Shown: positions 1 through 9,096, counted from the stretch's first letter. The stretch is 64,000 nt of DNA from Peribacillus muralis (GCF_001439925.1 NZ_LMBV01000008.1:111022-175021), one strand, 5' to 3'. The notes: a model not told the origin generated them from the letters alone. A program made the numbers and translations.

Positions 1-306
1 GAAGTGAAAGAGGAAACAGGATTTGAGATAAAACTTGTTAATACGACGGGTATATATCATTTTGTTAGCAGCACAAACGACCAAGTTATTTTATTTCATT
101 TTACCGGTAAGATCATCGGCGGTGCATTAAAACTTGAAGAAGATGAAATTGTAGACAGTAAATGGATAAAGGTATCCGATCTTATAAAATTAGATAAAAA
201 AGAACTACGGGAGGCAAGCGTTCTAAACCGAATTATCGAAAACTTACGGAAAGAGAATGTATATCCAATTAGTATTTATAATAGGGGAGTGGAACATGGC
301 AAGTGA
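1..306 (+). CDS. Nudix hydrolase, C-terminal part (5' end outside window)
   Basis: The reading frame is open from the first base and begins inside a Nudix box (E-V-K-E-E-T-G), so the start and the first half of the catalytic motif lie upstream of the window. Nudix enzymes cleave nucleoside diphosphates linked to another moiety; the substrate cannot be told from this fragment. About 101 residues remain, containing the beta-strand stretch after the box and a W-I-K-V motif typical of the C-terminal half of the fold. The 3' end overlaps the ATG of the next gene by 11 nt, which suggests translational coupling. The first in-window GTG (position 4) falls inside the catalytic motif and is not a credible start. 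Confidence 0.8.
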   Translation, partial: EVKEETGFEIKLVNTTGIYHFVSSTNDQVILFHFTGKIIGGALKLEEDEIVDSKWIKVSDLIKLDKKELREASVLNRIIENLRKENVYPISIYNRGVEHGK

Positions 307-661
307 ATTTTCTTTAAAAGAACAGTTACGTCAATTTGAAGAGAAGCTGTTAAAACCAGAAATTCGTACATCTCAAAAAGAGCTAAATCAGTTACTGGCA
401 GACAATTTCTTTGAATTTGGAAGCTCTGGAAAAGTCTTATACAAAGATGAGCGTATTGGTGAAGAAGGAATAGGTGAGGTAAAGATGACATTGAGTGATT
501 TTGAAATTCATCCAATGTCGGAAGAAATAGTATTAACTACATATCGAATTTTTAACATAGTGAATAAACAGCATTCCTTGCGAAGTTCAATTTGGAAAAT
601 TACAGATGGAAGCTGGAAAATGATTTTTCACCAAGGTACAAACACAACTCCTTCACTTTAG
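296..661 (+). CDS. DUF4440 / NTF2-like small protein
   Basis: A 121-residue protein starting at the ATG preceded by AGGGGAG at 282-288. It has the cone-fold pattern of DUF4440/SnoaL-like (NTF2 superfamily) proteins: an N-terminal helix ending in L-L-A-D-N-F-F-E-F-G-S-S-G, a middle strand with Y-R-I-F, and a terminal S-S-I-W-K...W-K-M-I-F-H-Q-G. That last motif is characteristic of Bacillus DUF4440 members. No enzymatic function is known for this subgroup. It overlaps the upstream Nudix gene and precedes another Nudix gene, so the three may be co-transcribed. Confidence 0.75.
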   Translation: MASEFSLKEQLRQFEEKLLKPEIRTSQKELNQLLADNFFEFGSSGKVLYKDERIGEEGIGEVKMTLSDFEIHPMSEEIVLTTYRIFNIVNKQHSLRSSIWKITDGSWKMIFHQGTNTTPSL

Positions 662-689
662 GTCAGGTACACGGACGGGAGGAACGATC

Positions 690-1112
690 GTGTTGATGAT
701 AAAAAAAGCTTACGGGTATGTGACAAGAATTAAAAATGGAAAAACAGAGGTATTGGTTTTCCGACATCCCATTACGGAAGCAGGAATCCAAATATCAAAG
801 GGTACAGTGGAGCACCATGAAAATACTTACGAAGCCGTGATTCGGGAGATAAAAGAAGAGACGGGACTTGAGTCATTTCAGGTGGAAGGGTTAATTGCCG
901 AGGATTTCTGGGAGAACGCCGATGGGGCCATGCATCATCGATTTTTTTATAAGCTGCGTGCCTGGAATGCTCCCGATGAATGGGACCATCAGCCAACGGG
1001 CGGCGGGGAAGAAGCTGGGCTGATCTTTCATTTCTTCTGGGTTTCATCGCCACATGAAGTGGAACTTATTAACGGGCATGGCGATTATTTAAATCTGATA
1101 TTTTCTTTATAA
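690..1112 (+). CDS. Nudix hydrolase
   Basis: A 140-residue protein with a complete Nudix box at about residues 38-60: G-x5-E-x7-R-E-I-K-E-E-T-G-L. The box glutamates bind the metal needed to hydrolyse a nucleoside diphosphate-linked compound. The GTG at 690 is chosen as start because GGGAGG lies about 7 nt upstream; an ATG at 696 is possible. It ends just before a strong bidirectional terminator. The substrate is unknown, and nothing in the neighbourhood narrows it beyond the presence of another Nudix gene directly upstream. Confidence 0.85.
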   Translation: MLMIKKAYGYVTRIKNGKTEVLVFRHPITEAGIQISKGTVEHHENTYEAVIREIKEETGLESFQVEGLIAEDFWENADGAMHHRFFYKLRAWNAPDEWDHQPTGGGEEAGLIFHFFWVSSPHEVELINGHGDYLNLIFSL

Positions 1113-1122
1113 TCAGCGGTTT

Positions 1123-1166
1123 AAAACAACCAGCCAAGATCATCATTGATCTTGGCTGGTTGTTTT
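1123..1166. terminator. bidirectional Rho-independent terminator
   Basis: A long near-perfect stem (AAAACAACCAGCCAAGATCA arm) around a 4-nt TCAT loop, followed by a T run on the + strand and matched by an A run on the left arm. It serves the Nudix gene (+) and the converging LOG-family gene (-). Confidence 0.92.
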
Positions 1167-1173
1167 TTAATGA

Positions 1174-1755
1174 TCAGGTTTGGTTTTCGGTCATGAAAGT
1201 TTTTACGGTTGGCGGCTCATATGTATTGAATTGATCTAGCAGTCCGTTTGCTTCAACATCTACCAGCGCCATGGAACGGAATTTTTCATGGAGGAACTGT
1301 TCGTCGGACATATGATTGAATAAGGCGACCAACGGATCATAATAGTGATTGATATTTAAGAGTCCGCAAGGTTTTTGATGAAGACCTAGCTGAGCCCAAG
1401 TGAAAATCTCAAAGAATTCTTCCAAAGTTCCTGGACCGCCTGGCAAGGCCATGAACCCATCGGCAAGCTCGGCCATCTTTGCTTTTCTTTCATGCATCGA
1501 TTCCACGACGATCAGCTCGGTTAAGCTCTTATGTGCTATTTCCTTTTTTTCTAGAAAATCCGGCATTACGCCAATCACATTTCCGCCTGCCGCCAAAACG
1601 GAATCGGCAACTGCACCCATGATTCCTACACTCGAGCCGCCATAGACAAGGGTAATCTTACGTTTTGCCAGCTCCTTGCCCAGGTTTTTAGCTTCTTCTA
1701 CATAGACAGCAGATGCCCCTTTGCTTGATCCACAAAATACAGCTAGACTTTTCAA
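1174..1755 (-). CDS. LOG-family protein (TIGR00730, cytokinin-riboside monophosphate phosphoribohydrolase type)
   Basis: A 193-residue Rossmann-fold protein. It begins K-S-L-A-V-F-C-G-S-S and carries the diagnostic P-G-G-P-G-T-L-E-E motif about two thirds in, plus G-G-S-S-V-G-I-M-G. Members hydrolyse nucleoside 5'-monophosphates (ribose 5-phosphate release), and bacterial ones are often annotated as lysine decarboxylase-like in error. The TTG at 1755 is taken as the start because GGGAG lies 9 nt upstream. The longer frame reading upstream to 1800 adds residues unlike the family's N-terminus. It is cytosolic and a single-gene unit. Confidence 0.85.
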   Translation of the reverse strand: MKSLAVFCGSSKGASAVYVEEAKNLGKELAKRKITLVYGGSSVGIMGAVADSVLAAGGNVIGVMPDFLEKKEIAHKSLTELIVVESMHERKAKMAELADGFMALPGGPGTLEEFFEIFTWAQLGLHQKPCGLLNINHYYDPLVALFNHMSDEQFLHEKFRSMALVDVEANGLLDQFNTYEPPTVKTFMTENQT

Positions 1756-2004
1756 AATATCACATCTCCCATTTAGTAATCTTCCTTTCTTATCATACAA
1801 AATTTAAGGGGAATTGTTAAACTTGAATGATGAAAATTAATTATCCCCTTGGAAGAAGTATTTGATGCCCTAGGTAATCAGCTCTTCTTTTTGTGGGTCG
1901 AAAGGTTTGTTTTGAAGCTTATTTTCTTATAAAAATAAAAACAACCAGTCTTTTATCCTTAATTCACTTACGAATAATTCACAAATTATGGGTACTACGC
2001 TCGA

Positions 2005-2033
2005 TTGAGATTGGGTTTTATTGGGTATACACT
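2005..2033 (+). promoter_or_regulatory. candidate sigma-A promoter of the fatR-like gene
   Basis: TTGAGA at 2005-2010 and TACACT at 2028-2033 are separated by 17 nt. The palindromic operator lies immediately downstream, around the expected transcription start, where a bound repressor would block initiation. Confidence 0.5.
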
Positions 2034-2043
2034 TGCAGTGATA

Positions 2044-2061
2044 GGAATGAACGTTCATTCC
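2044..2061. promoter_or_regulatory. FatR/Bm3R1-type operator 1
   Basis: A perfect 18-bp palindrome, GGAATGAACGTTCATTCC. It corresponds to the core of the 20-bp operator known for Bm3R1 of Bacillus megaterium and FatR of B. subtilis. It sits between the candidate promoter and the TetR gene, consistent with autorepression. Confidence 0.9.
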
Positions 2062-2089
2062 GTATTTTTGGATGAAAGGCTGATTCATT

Positions 2090-2665
2090 ATGATAACGGC
2101 AGTAAATAAACGAGACAGCATCGTGTCCAGCGCCTTGGAGCTATTCGCTGAACGGGGATATGATGCGACGACGATTCCGATGATCGCAACGAAGGCCGGG
2201 GTCGGAGCTGGTACCATTTATCGTTACTTTGAGAATAAAGAAGTGTTGGGCAATAAGATTTTTCAAGGGTACGTGGATATTTTCACGGCTACGATCAAGA
2301 ACGGATTTCCATATGAGGAATCGATTCGCAATCAATTTCATCATATTTTCAATTCAATGGTCCATTTTACTAACGAGCAGGATCAAGCGCTCTATTTTAT
2401 AAAAATCCATAGCGGGGCCCATTTCTTAAATGAGGAAAGCCACACTAGCTTTCAATGTCTTTTGGATCTATTTAAAAATTTCTTCGATTCAGGTAAAGAA
2501 AGAAAGGAAATCAAGAAATTGCCCTCTTCCGCTTTGATCGCGATTATTTATGGGGCATTTCTTGAGCTGCAACGACTTGTCCGGATAGGGGAGTTGGTCC
2601 CTGAGGCGAAACTTTTGGCAGATGTGGAAGAAAGCTTTTGGGATGCTGTCCGCCTGCACAGTTAA
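2090..2665 (+). CDS. fatR: TetR-family fatty-acid-responsive repressor (FatR/Bm3R1-like)
   Basis: A 191-residue TetR-family regulator. The N-terminal helix-turn-helix is visible at residues 8-52 (S-A-L-E-L-F-A-E-R-G-Y-D-A-T-T-I-P-M-I-A, then G-V-G-A-G-T-I-Y-R-Y-F-E-N-K), followed by an all-helical ligand-binding domain. Orthologues repress the fatty-acid hydroxylase CYP102 and are released by long-chain fatty acids or acyl-CoA. Two copies of the cognate palindrome flank the gene, and the CYP102A gene starts 74 bp downstream, which strongly supports the assignment. Start ATG 2090 has AAAGG 10 nt upstream. Confidence 0.92.
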   Translation: MITAVNKRDSIVSSALELFAERGYDATTIPMIATKAGVGAGTIYRYFENKEVLGNKIFQGYVDIFTATIKNGFPYEESIRNQFHHIFNSMVHFTNEQDQALYFIKIHSGAHFLNEESHTSFQCLLDLFKNFFDSGKERKEIKKLPSSALIAIIYGAFLELQRLVRIGELVPEAKLLADVEESFWDAVRLHS

Positions 2666-2692
2666 AATAAATTCGATTTTTCAGCCATTAAA

Positions 2693-2712
2693 CGGAATGA
2701 ACGTTCATTCCG
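2693..2712. promoter_or_regulatory. FatR/Bm3R1-type operator 2
   Basis: A perfect 20-bp palindrome, CGGAATGAACGTTCATTCCG, between fatR and the P450 gene. It is identical in its central 18 bp to the copy upstream of fatR. It lies 27 nt before the P450 start codon, so it could act as a second operator or roadblock in addition to autorepression. Confidence 0.92.
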
Positions 2713-2739
2713 AAAAAATTTGTAATAGAGGTGCTAAGC

Positions 2740-5700
2740 ATGACAAAGACAACTCAAATACCGCAGCCAAAGACATATGGGCCTTTAGGGAGCCTGCCTG
2801 TCATCGATAAGGATAAACCGCTTCAGTCTTATATGAAGCTGGCGCGTGAACTTGGACCGATTTTTCAATTTCAATATCCGGGCCGTATCGGTACATTCGT
2901 ATCAAGTGCAGCATTAGCTAAAGAAATTTGCGATGAAGCAAGATTTGACAAGAAGGTTGGTCCGGCTCTGCAAAAAGTGAGGGCATTTGGCGGTGACGGC
3001 CTCTTCACAAGTGAAACGGCGGAGCCGAATTGGAAAAAAGCGCATAACATTTTGCTGCCTAGCTTTAGCCAGCAGGCAATGAAGGGCTATCATGCCAAAA
3101 TGGTCGATATTGCCGCCCAGCTGATTCAAAAATGGGGTCGCTTAAATCCAGCAGATGAAGTTGATGTGCCTGAGGATATGACTCGCTTGACGCTGGATAC
3201 GATTGGCCTATGCGGATTCAATTACCGCTTTAACAGTTTTTATCGCGATACGACCCATCCGTTCGTCGCAAGCATGGTCCGGTCGCTCGATGAAGCGATG
3301 AGCCAAACGCAGCGACTCGGCATCCAGGACAAACTGATGCTCAAATCAAAAAAACAATTCCGCGAAGACATTCAGTACATGTTCTCCCTTGTGGATGAAT
3401 TGATTGCCGAACGAAAGCAAAACGGCGATCAAGGCGAGGATGATCTACTCTCCCATATGCTGAAGGGAGTCGATCCAGAAACGGGAGATAGATTGGATGA
3501 TGAAAACATCCGGTATCAGATCATTACCTTCTTGATCGCTGGACACGAAACGACGAGCGGTCTCCTCTCGTTCGCCATCTATTTCCTAATGAATAACAGA
3601 GACAAATTAAAAAAAGCGCAGCAGGAAGTCGATGAAGTACTCGGTGAGGGAATACCGGACTACAAGCAAGTCAAGAAACTGAAATATGTCCGGATGGTGT
3701 TGAATGAAACGCTTCGTCTATGGCCGACAGCTCCTGCCTTTACGGTTTATGCGAAGCAAGACACCGTACTTGACGGAACATACGAAGTGAACAAAGGTGA
3801 TGTATTCTCGCTTCTCATTCCTGAGCTTCATCGTGATCGAACCGTTTGGGGAGATGACGTAGAATCGTTTCTTCCGGAACGTTTCGAAAATCCAAGCTCG
3901 ATTCCTTATCATGCGTATAAACCGTTTGGAAACGGGCAGCGTGCCTGCATCGGACAGCAGTTTGCCCTTCATGAAGCCACGCTTGTGCTCGGAATGATTT
4001 TACAGCACTTTGAACTGATCGATCATAACGAATATCAATTGGACGTGAAAGAAACGTTGACGCTTAAACCGGATGGATTAACGATGCGCGTTTCACCACG
4101 GAAGCCATTGATGTCGTTTACCGTTGATGCTCCTGAACCGGTATCTGTGAATAAAGGAGACGCTGCCCCTTTAAACGAATCCGCTCATGACACGCCATTG
4201 CTCGTCCTGTTCGGATCGAACATGGGAACAGCGGAAGGAATGGCCCGTGACCTCGCCGAAACAGGAAAACGACAAGGATACGATACAGAGGTTGCCCCTT
4301 TGAATGATTATGTCAATCAACTTCCTCGAGAAGGAGCTGTCCTGATTATATCGGCGTCCTACAATGGGAAAGCCCCTGATAATGCGGGTGATTTCGTTTC
4401 GGCACTGAAGGAAAGCAAGAATGGCAGTCTGGGTGGAGTTCACTACGCAATCTTTGGATGCGGAGACCGCAATTGGGCCAATACGTACCAACGGATTCCG
4501 ACCTACATTGATGAACGTCTGGAACAATGTGGAGCCATTCGGTTGTCAGAAACGGGCTACGGAGATGCCAGCGATGATTTTGAAGGAGATTATGAAAAGT
4601 GGACGGAGGCGCTTTGGCCGAATCTTGCTAGAGCCTTGAGCATTGAAGTCAATGCGGATGATCGCGAAACAAGCTCGATTACGATGAACTTCGTCAGTAA
4701 TGTAAGCGGCACACCACTCGCCCGCACCCATCACGCCTTTTCAGCAGTTGTCAAAACGAATGTTGAATTACAACATACAGATAGCGGAAGAAGTACACGA
4801 CATATCGAACTAGCGCTGCCAGATGGCATAAAGTATCAGGAAGGTGACCATATGGGAGTCCTTGCGCAAAATCCAGCGGAACTTGTCGAGCGAGTGCTCA
4901 ATCGATTTGGCTTGAACGGCCAAGACTATATCACACTTACAGGTGATTCAGGTAAAGCGGCTCATCTCCCTACAGGAACACCAGTTAAACTCAAGGAGTT
5001 ACTCTCAAACTATGTCGAATTCCAAGAATCCGCTACCCGGTCCCAAATACGGGCGCTTGCCGCTCATACTGTATGTCCACCACATGTAAAAGAGCTTGAA
5101 GCACTGCTGGAGGACAATACGTATAAACAAGAAATCCTGAGCAAGCGCATGACCATGCTGAATCTGGTTGAAAAGTACCTTGCGTGTGAAATCCCATTTG
5201 CAGTGTTCCTGGCATCGCTGCCGCCATTAAAAGCAAGATACTACTCGATTTCAAGCTCGCCGCTTTACAAGGAAGAAGAAGCGAGCCTCACAGTCAGCGT
5301 CGTCCGCGGCGAAGCATGGAGCGGCAACGGGGAATACAAAGGAATTGCTTCCAATTACTTGGCAGGGCGCGCAGAAGGCGATAAGTTAGCCTGCTTTATC
5401 CATACACCGCAATCCAACTTCCAGCTTCCGAAGCAACCTGGAAAACCAATCATCATGATCGGACCTGGAACAGGGATTGCACCGTTCAGAGGCTTCCTTC
5501 AAGCCCGCCGCGTTCTGAAGGAAAAAGGTGAAACGCTGGCAGCTGCCCACCTGTACTTTGGCTGCCGCAATCCGGAACACGATTTCCTCTATCAAGAAGA
5601 ACTCGTCCAAGCCGAACAAGATGGCATCGTAACCTTGCACACCGCATTCTCTAGGTGTGAGAACCAAGAAAAAACATATGTACAAAATCGCCTAGCGGAG

Positions 5701-5907
5701 AACGCCAAAGTTATTCTTCCTTTATTAAACGAAGGCGGACACCTATACATCTGCGGAGATGGAAGTAAAATGGCCCCAGATGTTGAACGAACGCTAATCG
5801 AAAGCTATATGCAATACCACCAAACAACCAAACAAGAAGCAACCGCCTGGCTCCAATCCCTAGAAGAAAACGGCAAATACGCAAAAGACGTCTGGGCAGG
5901 AGCATAA
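2740..5907 (+). CDS. cyp102A: CYP102A self-sufficient fatty-acid hydroxylase (P450-reductase fusion)
   Basis: A 1055-residue fusion of a P450 and a diflavin NADPH reductase, the length typical of P450 BM3. The heme domain (about 1-460) has the I-helix A-G-H-E-T-T-S-G (267-274), E-T-L-R (323-326) and the heme loop [10 protein letters not shown] with ligand Cys403. The phenylalanine equivalent to BM3 Phe87 is kept (F89), and the substrate-carboxylate arginine equivalent to Arg47 is kept (R49), but the Tyr51 equivalent is Phe53. The FMN domain starts near 485 ([12 protein letters not shown]); FAD and NADPH domains follow ([20 protein letters not shown]). It hydroxylates medium to long-chain fatty acids near the omega end. 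ATG 2740 is preferred over GTG 2731 because AGAGGTG lies 6 nt upstream. Expression is presumably repressed by the adjacent FatR-like protein. Confidence 0.96.
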   Translation: MTKTTQIPQPKTYGPLGSLPVIDKDKPLQSYMKLARELGPIFQFQYPGRIGTFVSSAALAKEICDEARFDKKVGPALQKVRAFGGDGLFTSETAEPNWKKAHNILLPSFSQQAMKGYHAKMVDIAAQLIQKWGRLNPADEVDVPEDMTRLTLDTIGLCGFNYRFNSFYRDTTHPFVASMVRSLDEAMSQTQRLGIQDKLMLKSKKQFREDIQYMFSLVDELIAERKQNGDQGEDDLLSHMLKGVDPETGDRLDDENIRYQIITFLIAGHETTSGLLSFAIYFLMNNRDKLKKAQQEVDEVLGEGIPDYKQVKKLKYVRMVLNETLRLWPTAPAFTVYAKQDTVLDGTYEVNKGDVFSLLIPELHRDRTVWGDDVESFLPERFENPSSIPYHAYKPFGNGQRACIGQQFALHEATLVLGMILQHFELIDHNEYQLDVKETLTLKPDGLTMRVSPRKPLMSFTVDAPEPVSVNKGDAAPLNESAHDTPLLVLFGSNMGTAEGMARDLAETGKRQGYDTEVAPLNDYVNQLPREGAVLIISASYNGKAPDNAGDFVSALKESKNGSLGGVHYAIFGCGDRNWANTYQRIPTYIDERLEQCGAIRLSETGYGDASDDFEGDYEKWTEALWPNLARALSIEVNADDRETSSITMNFVSNVSGTPLARTHHAFSAVVKTNVELQHTDSGRSTRHIELALPDGIKYQEGDHMGVLAQNPAELVERVLNRFGLNGQDYITLTGDSGKAAHLPTGTPVKLKELLSNYVEFQESATRSQIRALAAHTVCPPHVKELEALLEDNTYKQEILSKRMTMLNLVEKYLACEIPFAVFLASLPPLKARYYSISSSPLYKEEEASLTVSVVRGEAWSGNGEYKGIASNYLAGRAEGDKLACFIHTPQSNFQLPKQPGKPIIMIGPGTGIAPFRGFLQARRVLKEKGETLAAAHLYFGCRNPEHDFLYQEELVQAEQDGIVTLHTAFSRCENQEKTYVQNRLAENAKVILPLLNEGGHLYICGDGSKMAPDVERTLIESYMQYHQTTKQEATAWLQSLEENGKYAKDVWAGA

Positions 5908-5917
5908 ACCAACAAGC

Positions 5918-5953
5918 AAGCAGCGACCCCGAAAGGGAACTCGCTGCTTTTCT
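5918..5953 (+). terminator. Rho-independent terminator after CYP102A
   Basis: Stem AAGCAGCGA / TCGCTGCTT around a 14-nt loop, followed by TTTCTGTTT, 10 nt after the P450 stop codon. Confidence 0.85.
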
Positions 5954-5972
5954 GTTTATATACCAAAATAGC

Positions 5973-6222
5973 ATTCATGAGTACGCGCCGTGCAAAATAA
6001 GCGTTAAGCGCAAACTCACGAATAAAATGCTTGAATTCACGAATAAAGTGCCCAAACTCACGAATAAAATGCTCGAATTCACGAATAAAATGCTTGAACT
6101 CACGAATAAAGTGCCCAATTCACGAGTATAGTAGCTGAATTTGCGATTAAGCCGCCAAAATCGGCGAGTAAAGCACCGAATTCATCGACGAATCGCCCAA
6201 ACTTTCGAGTAAATGCGGCTTA
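5973..6222. repeat. degenerate 21-bp tandem repeat array
   Basis: About ten consecutive units of mostly 21 bp (one of 20) with the core CACGAATAAARTGC, each followed by GAAYT or AAAYT. The central copies (about 6014-6120) are nearly identical and the outer ones drift (for example TTCGAGTAAATGCGG at the right end). The array fills the spacer between the P450 terminator and the next Nudix gene. Stop codons interrupt at least one frame of the repeat, and no ribosome-binding site opens it, so it does not look coding. Confidence 0.85.
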
Positions 6223-6349
6223 TAGATGTAATCATAGTTTCCTCAAGCTGGACATAAAACGCTCCAATGGTGTAAAACCAATGTTATATGAGTTGCGACT
6301 TTCATTTTTTATAAAGTTGAAATCGATCGTTACGTCTGGGGTTGTATGT

Positions 6350-6799
6350 ATGTTTAGGTATACAGTTTGTTTTGTGAAGAAAAAGAATGAAATCCTGATG
6401 CTTAATCGGGAGAAGGCTCCCATCATGGGTGTTTGGAATGGGGTGGGCGGCAAGATAGAGAGCGGGGAAACCCCGGATGAGGGTGCCGTGCGTGAAGTGT
6501 TCGAGGAGACGGGCATTCGTGTCGGGCGCTATTATTCTAGCGGAACGGTAACGTGGGAGACCGCAGGGGCCCAACGCGATGGAATATATGTTTATTTATA
6601 TGAAGCGAATGATGATTTAATCTATGAAACGCCTAAAAAAACGCGAGAAGGCATTCTTGATTGGAAAACGATAGATTGGATCCTTGAGCCCCAAAATCTT
6701 GGGATTACGGAAATGGTTGGCGAGTACTTGCCCGTTATGTTGAAAGAAAAAGGCAGCTATTCTTTCATTTACAAAGATGGTCACACCTATCTTTCGTAA
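6350..6799 (+). CDS. Nudix hydrolase, MutT/8-oxo-dGTP diphosphatase type
   Basis: A 149-residue protein with a canonical Nudix box at about residues 37-59: G-x5-E-x7-R-E-V-F-E-E-T-G-I, preceded by G-V-W-N-G-V-G-G-K. This resembles MutT-type enzymes that clean oxidised or excess nucleoside triphosphates. ATG 6350 is chosen because the conserved N-terminal strand (M-F-R-Y-T-V-C-F-V) begins there. The ribosome-binding site is weak (GGGG at 6338-6341), and an in-frame ATG at 6281 would add 23 residues of atypical sequence. It ends at a bidirectional terminator. Confidence 0.82.
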   Translation: MFRYTVCFVKKKNEILMLNREKAPIMGVWNGVGGKIESGETPDEGAVREVFEETGIRVGRYYSSGTVTWETAGAQRDGIYVYLYEANDDLIYETPKKTREGILDWKTIDWILEPQNLGITEMVGEYLPVMLKEKGSYSFIYKDGHTYLS

Positions 6800-6806
6800 T
6801 CTTCTT

Positions 6807-6845
6807 AAAAAGAGATACTACCAGTTTCGGTAGTATCTCTTTTTA
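6807..6845. terminator. bidirectional Rho-independent terminator
   Basis: Stem AAAAGAGATACTACC / GGTAGTATCTCTTTT around a 6-nt loop, with A and T runs at the two ends. It is shared by the Nudix gene (+) and the convergent NCS1 permease gene (-). Confidence 0.92.
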
Positions 6846-6847
6846 GC

Positions 6848-8245
6848 CTATTTTTCAAATATCGTATCTTTTTTGAAAGGTGAATCCTTAAAGGTGAACT
6901 TCATCAGGAGTATATAAGCTATGCCTGCCACGACAACACCAATGATCCAGGCGAGCTCCACTTTTAGAAAGGCAGCACCAGCGCCGATCAGCATGGCCAT
7001 CAGTGCGCAGGGATTATACCCAGCGAATGGTCCGTCTTCTTTGTACAAATCGGCCACATTCATTTTTTGCTTTCTTAATAGATAATATTCGACTAATAGA
7101 ATTGAAACGATCGGACCTAAAAAGGCAGAATAAATCAGGATGAACATGCCGAGGCCCTTTGCCGAGGAATCCTGGACAAGCACCCAAGGGAAGGAACAAG
7201 ATGCGAGCAGTCCAGTGACGATAACGGCGGCCTTATATTTCATTTTTGTCAGCAAGGTGATGACATAGGTGGGGGGGATGATATTGGCCACCATGTTGAC
7301 CGCGATCGCACCTATGACGATGAATGCAGATACACCAACAGTAATATAAGGATTATCCACGACGATGGCAAACGCCTTGACCGGATTGGATATGCCGGTG
7401 GCGGATGCGAGCATGACACCGATTGTCAGGACGAAGCCGTACGCAATTAAAATCGGTGAAAAATACAAAAAACCACGCTTTGCATCACTAATGCCAGTTG
7501 TAAGCTCTCTGGAATAGTCCGCTGCGCTTAAAAAAATCGCTGCATAATTCCCCAGAAACATCATGATGAATGCGAAGAACGGCAGCCCCCATGAGCCTTT
7601 GGCATGCACCCATTTTTCTGCAATGATTTCACTATGGGACGTAAGCAGAACGCCGAATACATAGACAAGAGCGAGCATGATGACAAGCGAAGCAAGCATT
7701 TCCACCCATTTGATGGCATGGAAGCCATACAGGGAGAGGGTGATTTGCACCAGTTGAATGACGACAAAGCATATGAAGCTATTGTCAAAAGCCCCGCCCG
7801 TAATGATTTTTATGATTTCATTTAAAGCGGTACCGCCGATCCAACTTTGGAAACCGTACCAAATGATGGCCGGGATGCCACGCAATAGTGATGAGAGAAT
7901 TGCGCCTTTCATCCCGAAGGACATTCTAAGCTGTACAACATAAGGAATTCCCGTTCTGTATCCAATTCGATCATTCAAAGCAAAAATGGTGGAGATGATG
8001 GCGATTGCGACGGCCGCTGCCGTAAATGTCTGAACGATGTTCAACGTAGCGGTTCCAGCCACGACCAAGCTCGCCCCTAGTGTCATATTGCCTAAATTAA
8101 CGCCATCACCAATCCACATGAAAGTATAAGAAACCGGACCGACCGTCCTGTCTGCTTCGGTTTTCGGCAGCAATGATTCATCGACATCCGCAGCTCGGTC
8201 GATTTTCGCATCCTCTACAACGTGATTTTTTAAATAGGTCGACAA
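6848..8245 (-). CDS. NCS1-family purine/cytosine-type permease
   Basis: A 465-residue integral membrane protein with about 12 hydrophobic segments. The N-terminus (V-S-Y-T-F-M-W-I-G-D-G-V-N-L-G-N-M) matches the TM1 signature of nucleobase:cation symporter-1 proteins such as CodB, PucI and related permeases, and F-A-L-N-D-R-I-G-Y-R-T-G-I-P-Y matches the conserved loop before TM3. It would import a nucleobase or related compound (purine, cytosine, allantoin, hydantoin, thiamine precursor) with a cation. No catabolic gene is adjacent, so the substrate is open. The TTG start at 8245 has AAAGGAG 11 nt upstream. Confidence 0.88.
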   Translation of the reverse strand: MSTYLKNHVVEDAKIDRAADVDESLLPKTEADRTVGPVSYTFMWIGDGVNLGNMTLGASLVVAGTATLNIVQTFTAAAVAIAIISTIFALNDRIGYRTGIPYVVQLRMSFGMKGAILSSLLRGIPAIIWYGFQSWIGGTALNEIIKIITGGAFDNSFICFVVIQLVQITLSLYGFHAIKWVEMLASLVIMLALVYVFGVLLTSHSEIIAEKWVHAKGSWGLPFFAFIMMFLGNYAAIFLSAADYSRELTTGISDAKRGFLYFSPILIAYGFVLTIGVMLASATGISNPVKAFAIVVDNPYITVGVSAFIVIGAIAVNMVANIIPPTYVITLLTKMKYKAAVIVTGLLASCSFPWVLVQDSSAKGLGMFILIYSAFLGPIVSILLVEYYLLRKQKMNVADLYKEDGPFAGYNPCALMAMLIGAGAAFLKVELAWIIGVVVAGIAYILLMKFTFKDSPFKKDTIFEK

Positions 8246-8553
8246 TATACACTCAACTCCTTTTGTTGTAAGAATAATTAACTGTTTTGTGTCAGGTAAA
8301 ATAACATGTGAAAAGTATATAAAACAATGATATTTTAGTCATTGATTTAATTGTGAAATTTCAGATTATTCGTTGTGCTAATTAACTAAAATGATTGGTA
8401 GAAACACAAAATCACAATGGGAAAAACTTATGATTTAGTAAGCCCATTGGTTTTAGTTCATTTATCATCCATCCCCCATTCAATAGGAAAAGGATATAGA
8501 TCGGTTAATAGCGAAAATAATCTCTGTGAGATAACGTGATAAGGAGCGATAAT
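8246..8553. other. divergent intergenic region
   Basis: AT-rich spacer between two divergent genes (NCS1 permease on -, GNAT on +). It must hold both promoters, but no convincing -35/-10 pair or palindromic operator was singled out. A weak CodY-like match is noted among the rejected items. Confidence 0.4.
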
Positions 8554-9048
8554 TTGAAAATAATGAGAGAAGCTGCAGGCAAGGATATGGAAGCGATTTA
8601 TATGATGGGCTATGACGTTTGGGGAGACAATATGCCAGCAAACGAATATATAACCATGTGTCAGAATTCCGGTAAATACAAACAAGGTCAATGGCATGTG
8701 CTGGAAGAAACAGATACTAAAAAGCTAGTAAGTTCGCTGATCGTATATGAACTAAATCCTAAAGAGAATTTGATTGTTAGAGGAATTGGTTCGATTGCGA
8801 CCCCTATTTCTGAAAGAAAAAAGGGCTATGCATCTCTATTGATTCAGAAAGTGATAAACGATTTGGAGAAAAGAATGAATTGCACAGATTTCTTACTCTA
8901 TAGCGATATTGGAGCAGAGCTATATGAAAAACTTAATTTCAAGAAACTCCCATCGATGGAACAAAAATATAAGGATAGTATTTGTATGTATTATTCAAAA
9001 GAAAAGGATATGGAATCCATATCCTTTGAAATTCCCAATTATTTTTAA
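8554..9048 (+). CDS. GNAT-family N-acetyltransferase
   Basis: A 164-residue protein with the acetyl-CoA binding region of GNAT enzymes: G-I-G-S-I-A-T-P-I-S-E-R-K-K-G-Y-A-S-L-L-I (motif A, R/Q-x-x-G-x-G/A pattern) at about residues 90-110, followed by Y-E-K-L-N-F, the conserved Y-E/K-x-L-G-F-type motif. It would acetylate an amine on an unknown small molecule or protein. The TTG at 8554 is chosen as the start because AAGGAG lies 7 nt upstream; this differs from the first ATG in frame. It is monocistronic. Confidence 0.8.
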   Translation: MKIMREAAGKDMEAIYMMGYDVWGDNMPANEYITMCQNSGKYKQGQWHVLEETDTKKLVSSLIVYELNPKENLIVRGIGSIATPISERKKGYASLLIQKVINDLEKRMNCTDFLLYSDIGAELYEKLNFKKLPSMEQKYKDSICMYYSKEKDMESISFEIPNYF

Positions 9049-9096
9049 AGGTACTTTTTCAACAATCAAACGTACAACCCACCTGTAGTTACTTCA

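Noticed and set aside
1893-2075. Short ORF upstream of fatR
   Set aside because: It spans the promoter and operator, has no ribosome-binding site and its composition is not protein-like.
2731-2739. Upstream GTG start for the P450 gene
   Set aside because: It overlaps the ribosome-binding site AGAGGTG that serves the ATG at 2740, and family alignment begins at the ATG.
4171-4527. Reverse-strand ORFs within the CYP102A gene
   Set aside because: They are antisense shadows of a well-supported gene and have no starts or family resemblance of their own.
5973-6222. CRISPR array
   Set aside because: The 21-bp units are directly adjacent with no unique spacers, and no cas genes are nearby.
8356-8370. 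CodY-box-like sequence upstream of the NCS1 permease
   Set aside because: AAATTTCAGATTATT matches the consensus at 12 of 15 positions, which is expected by chance several times in AT-rich DNA of this size.
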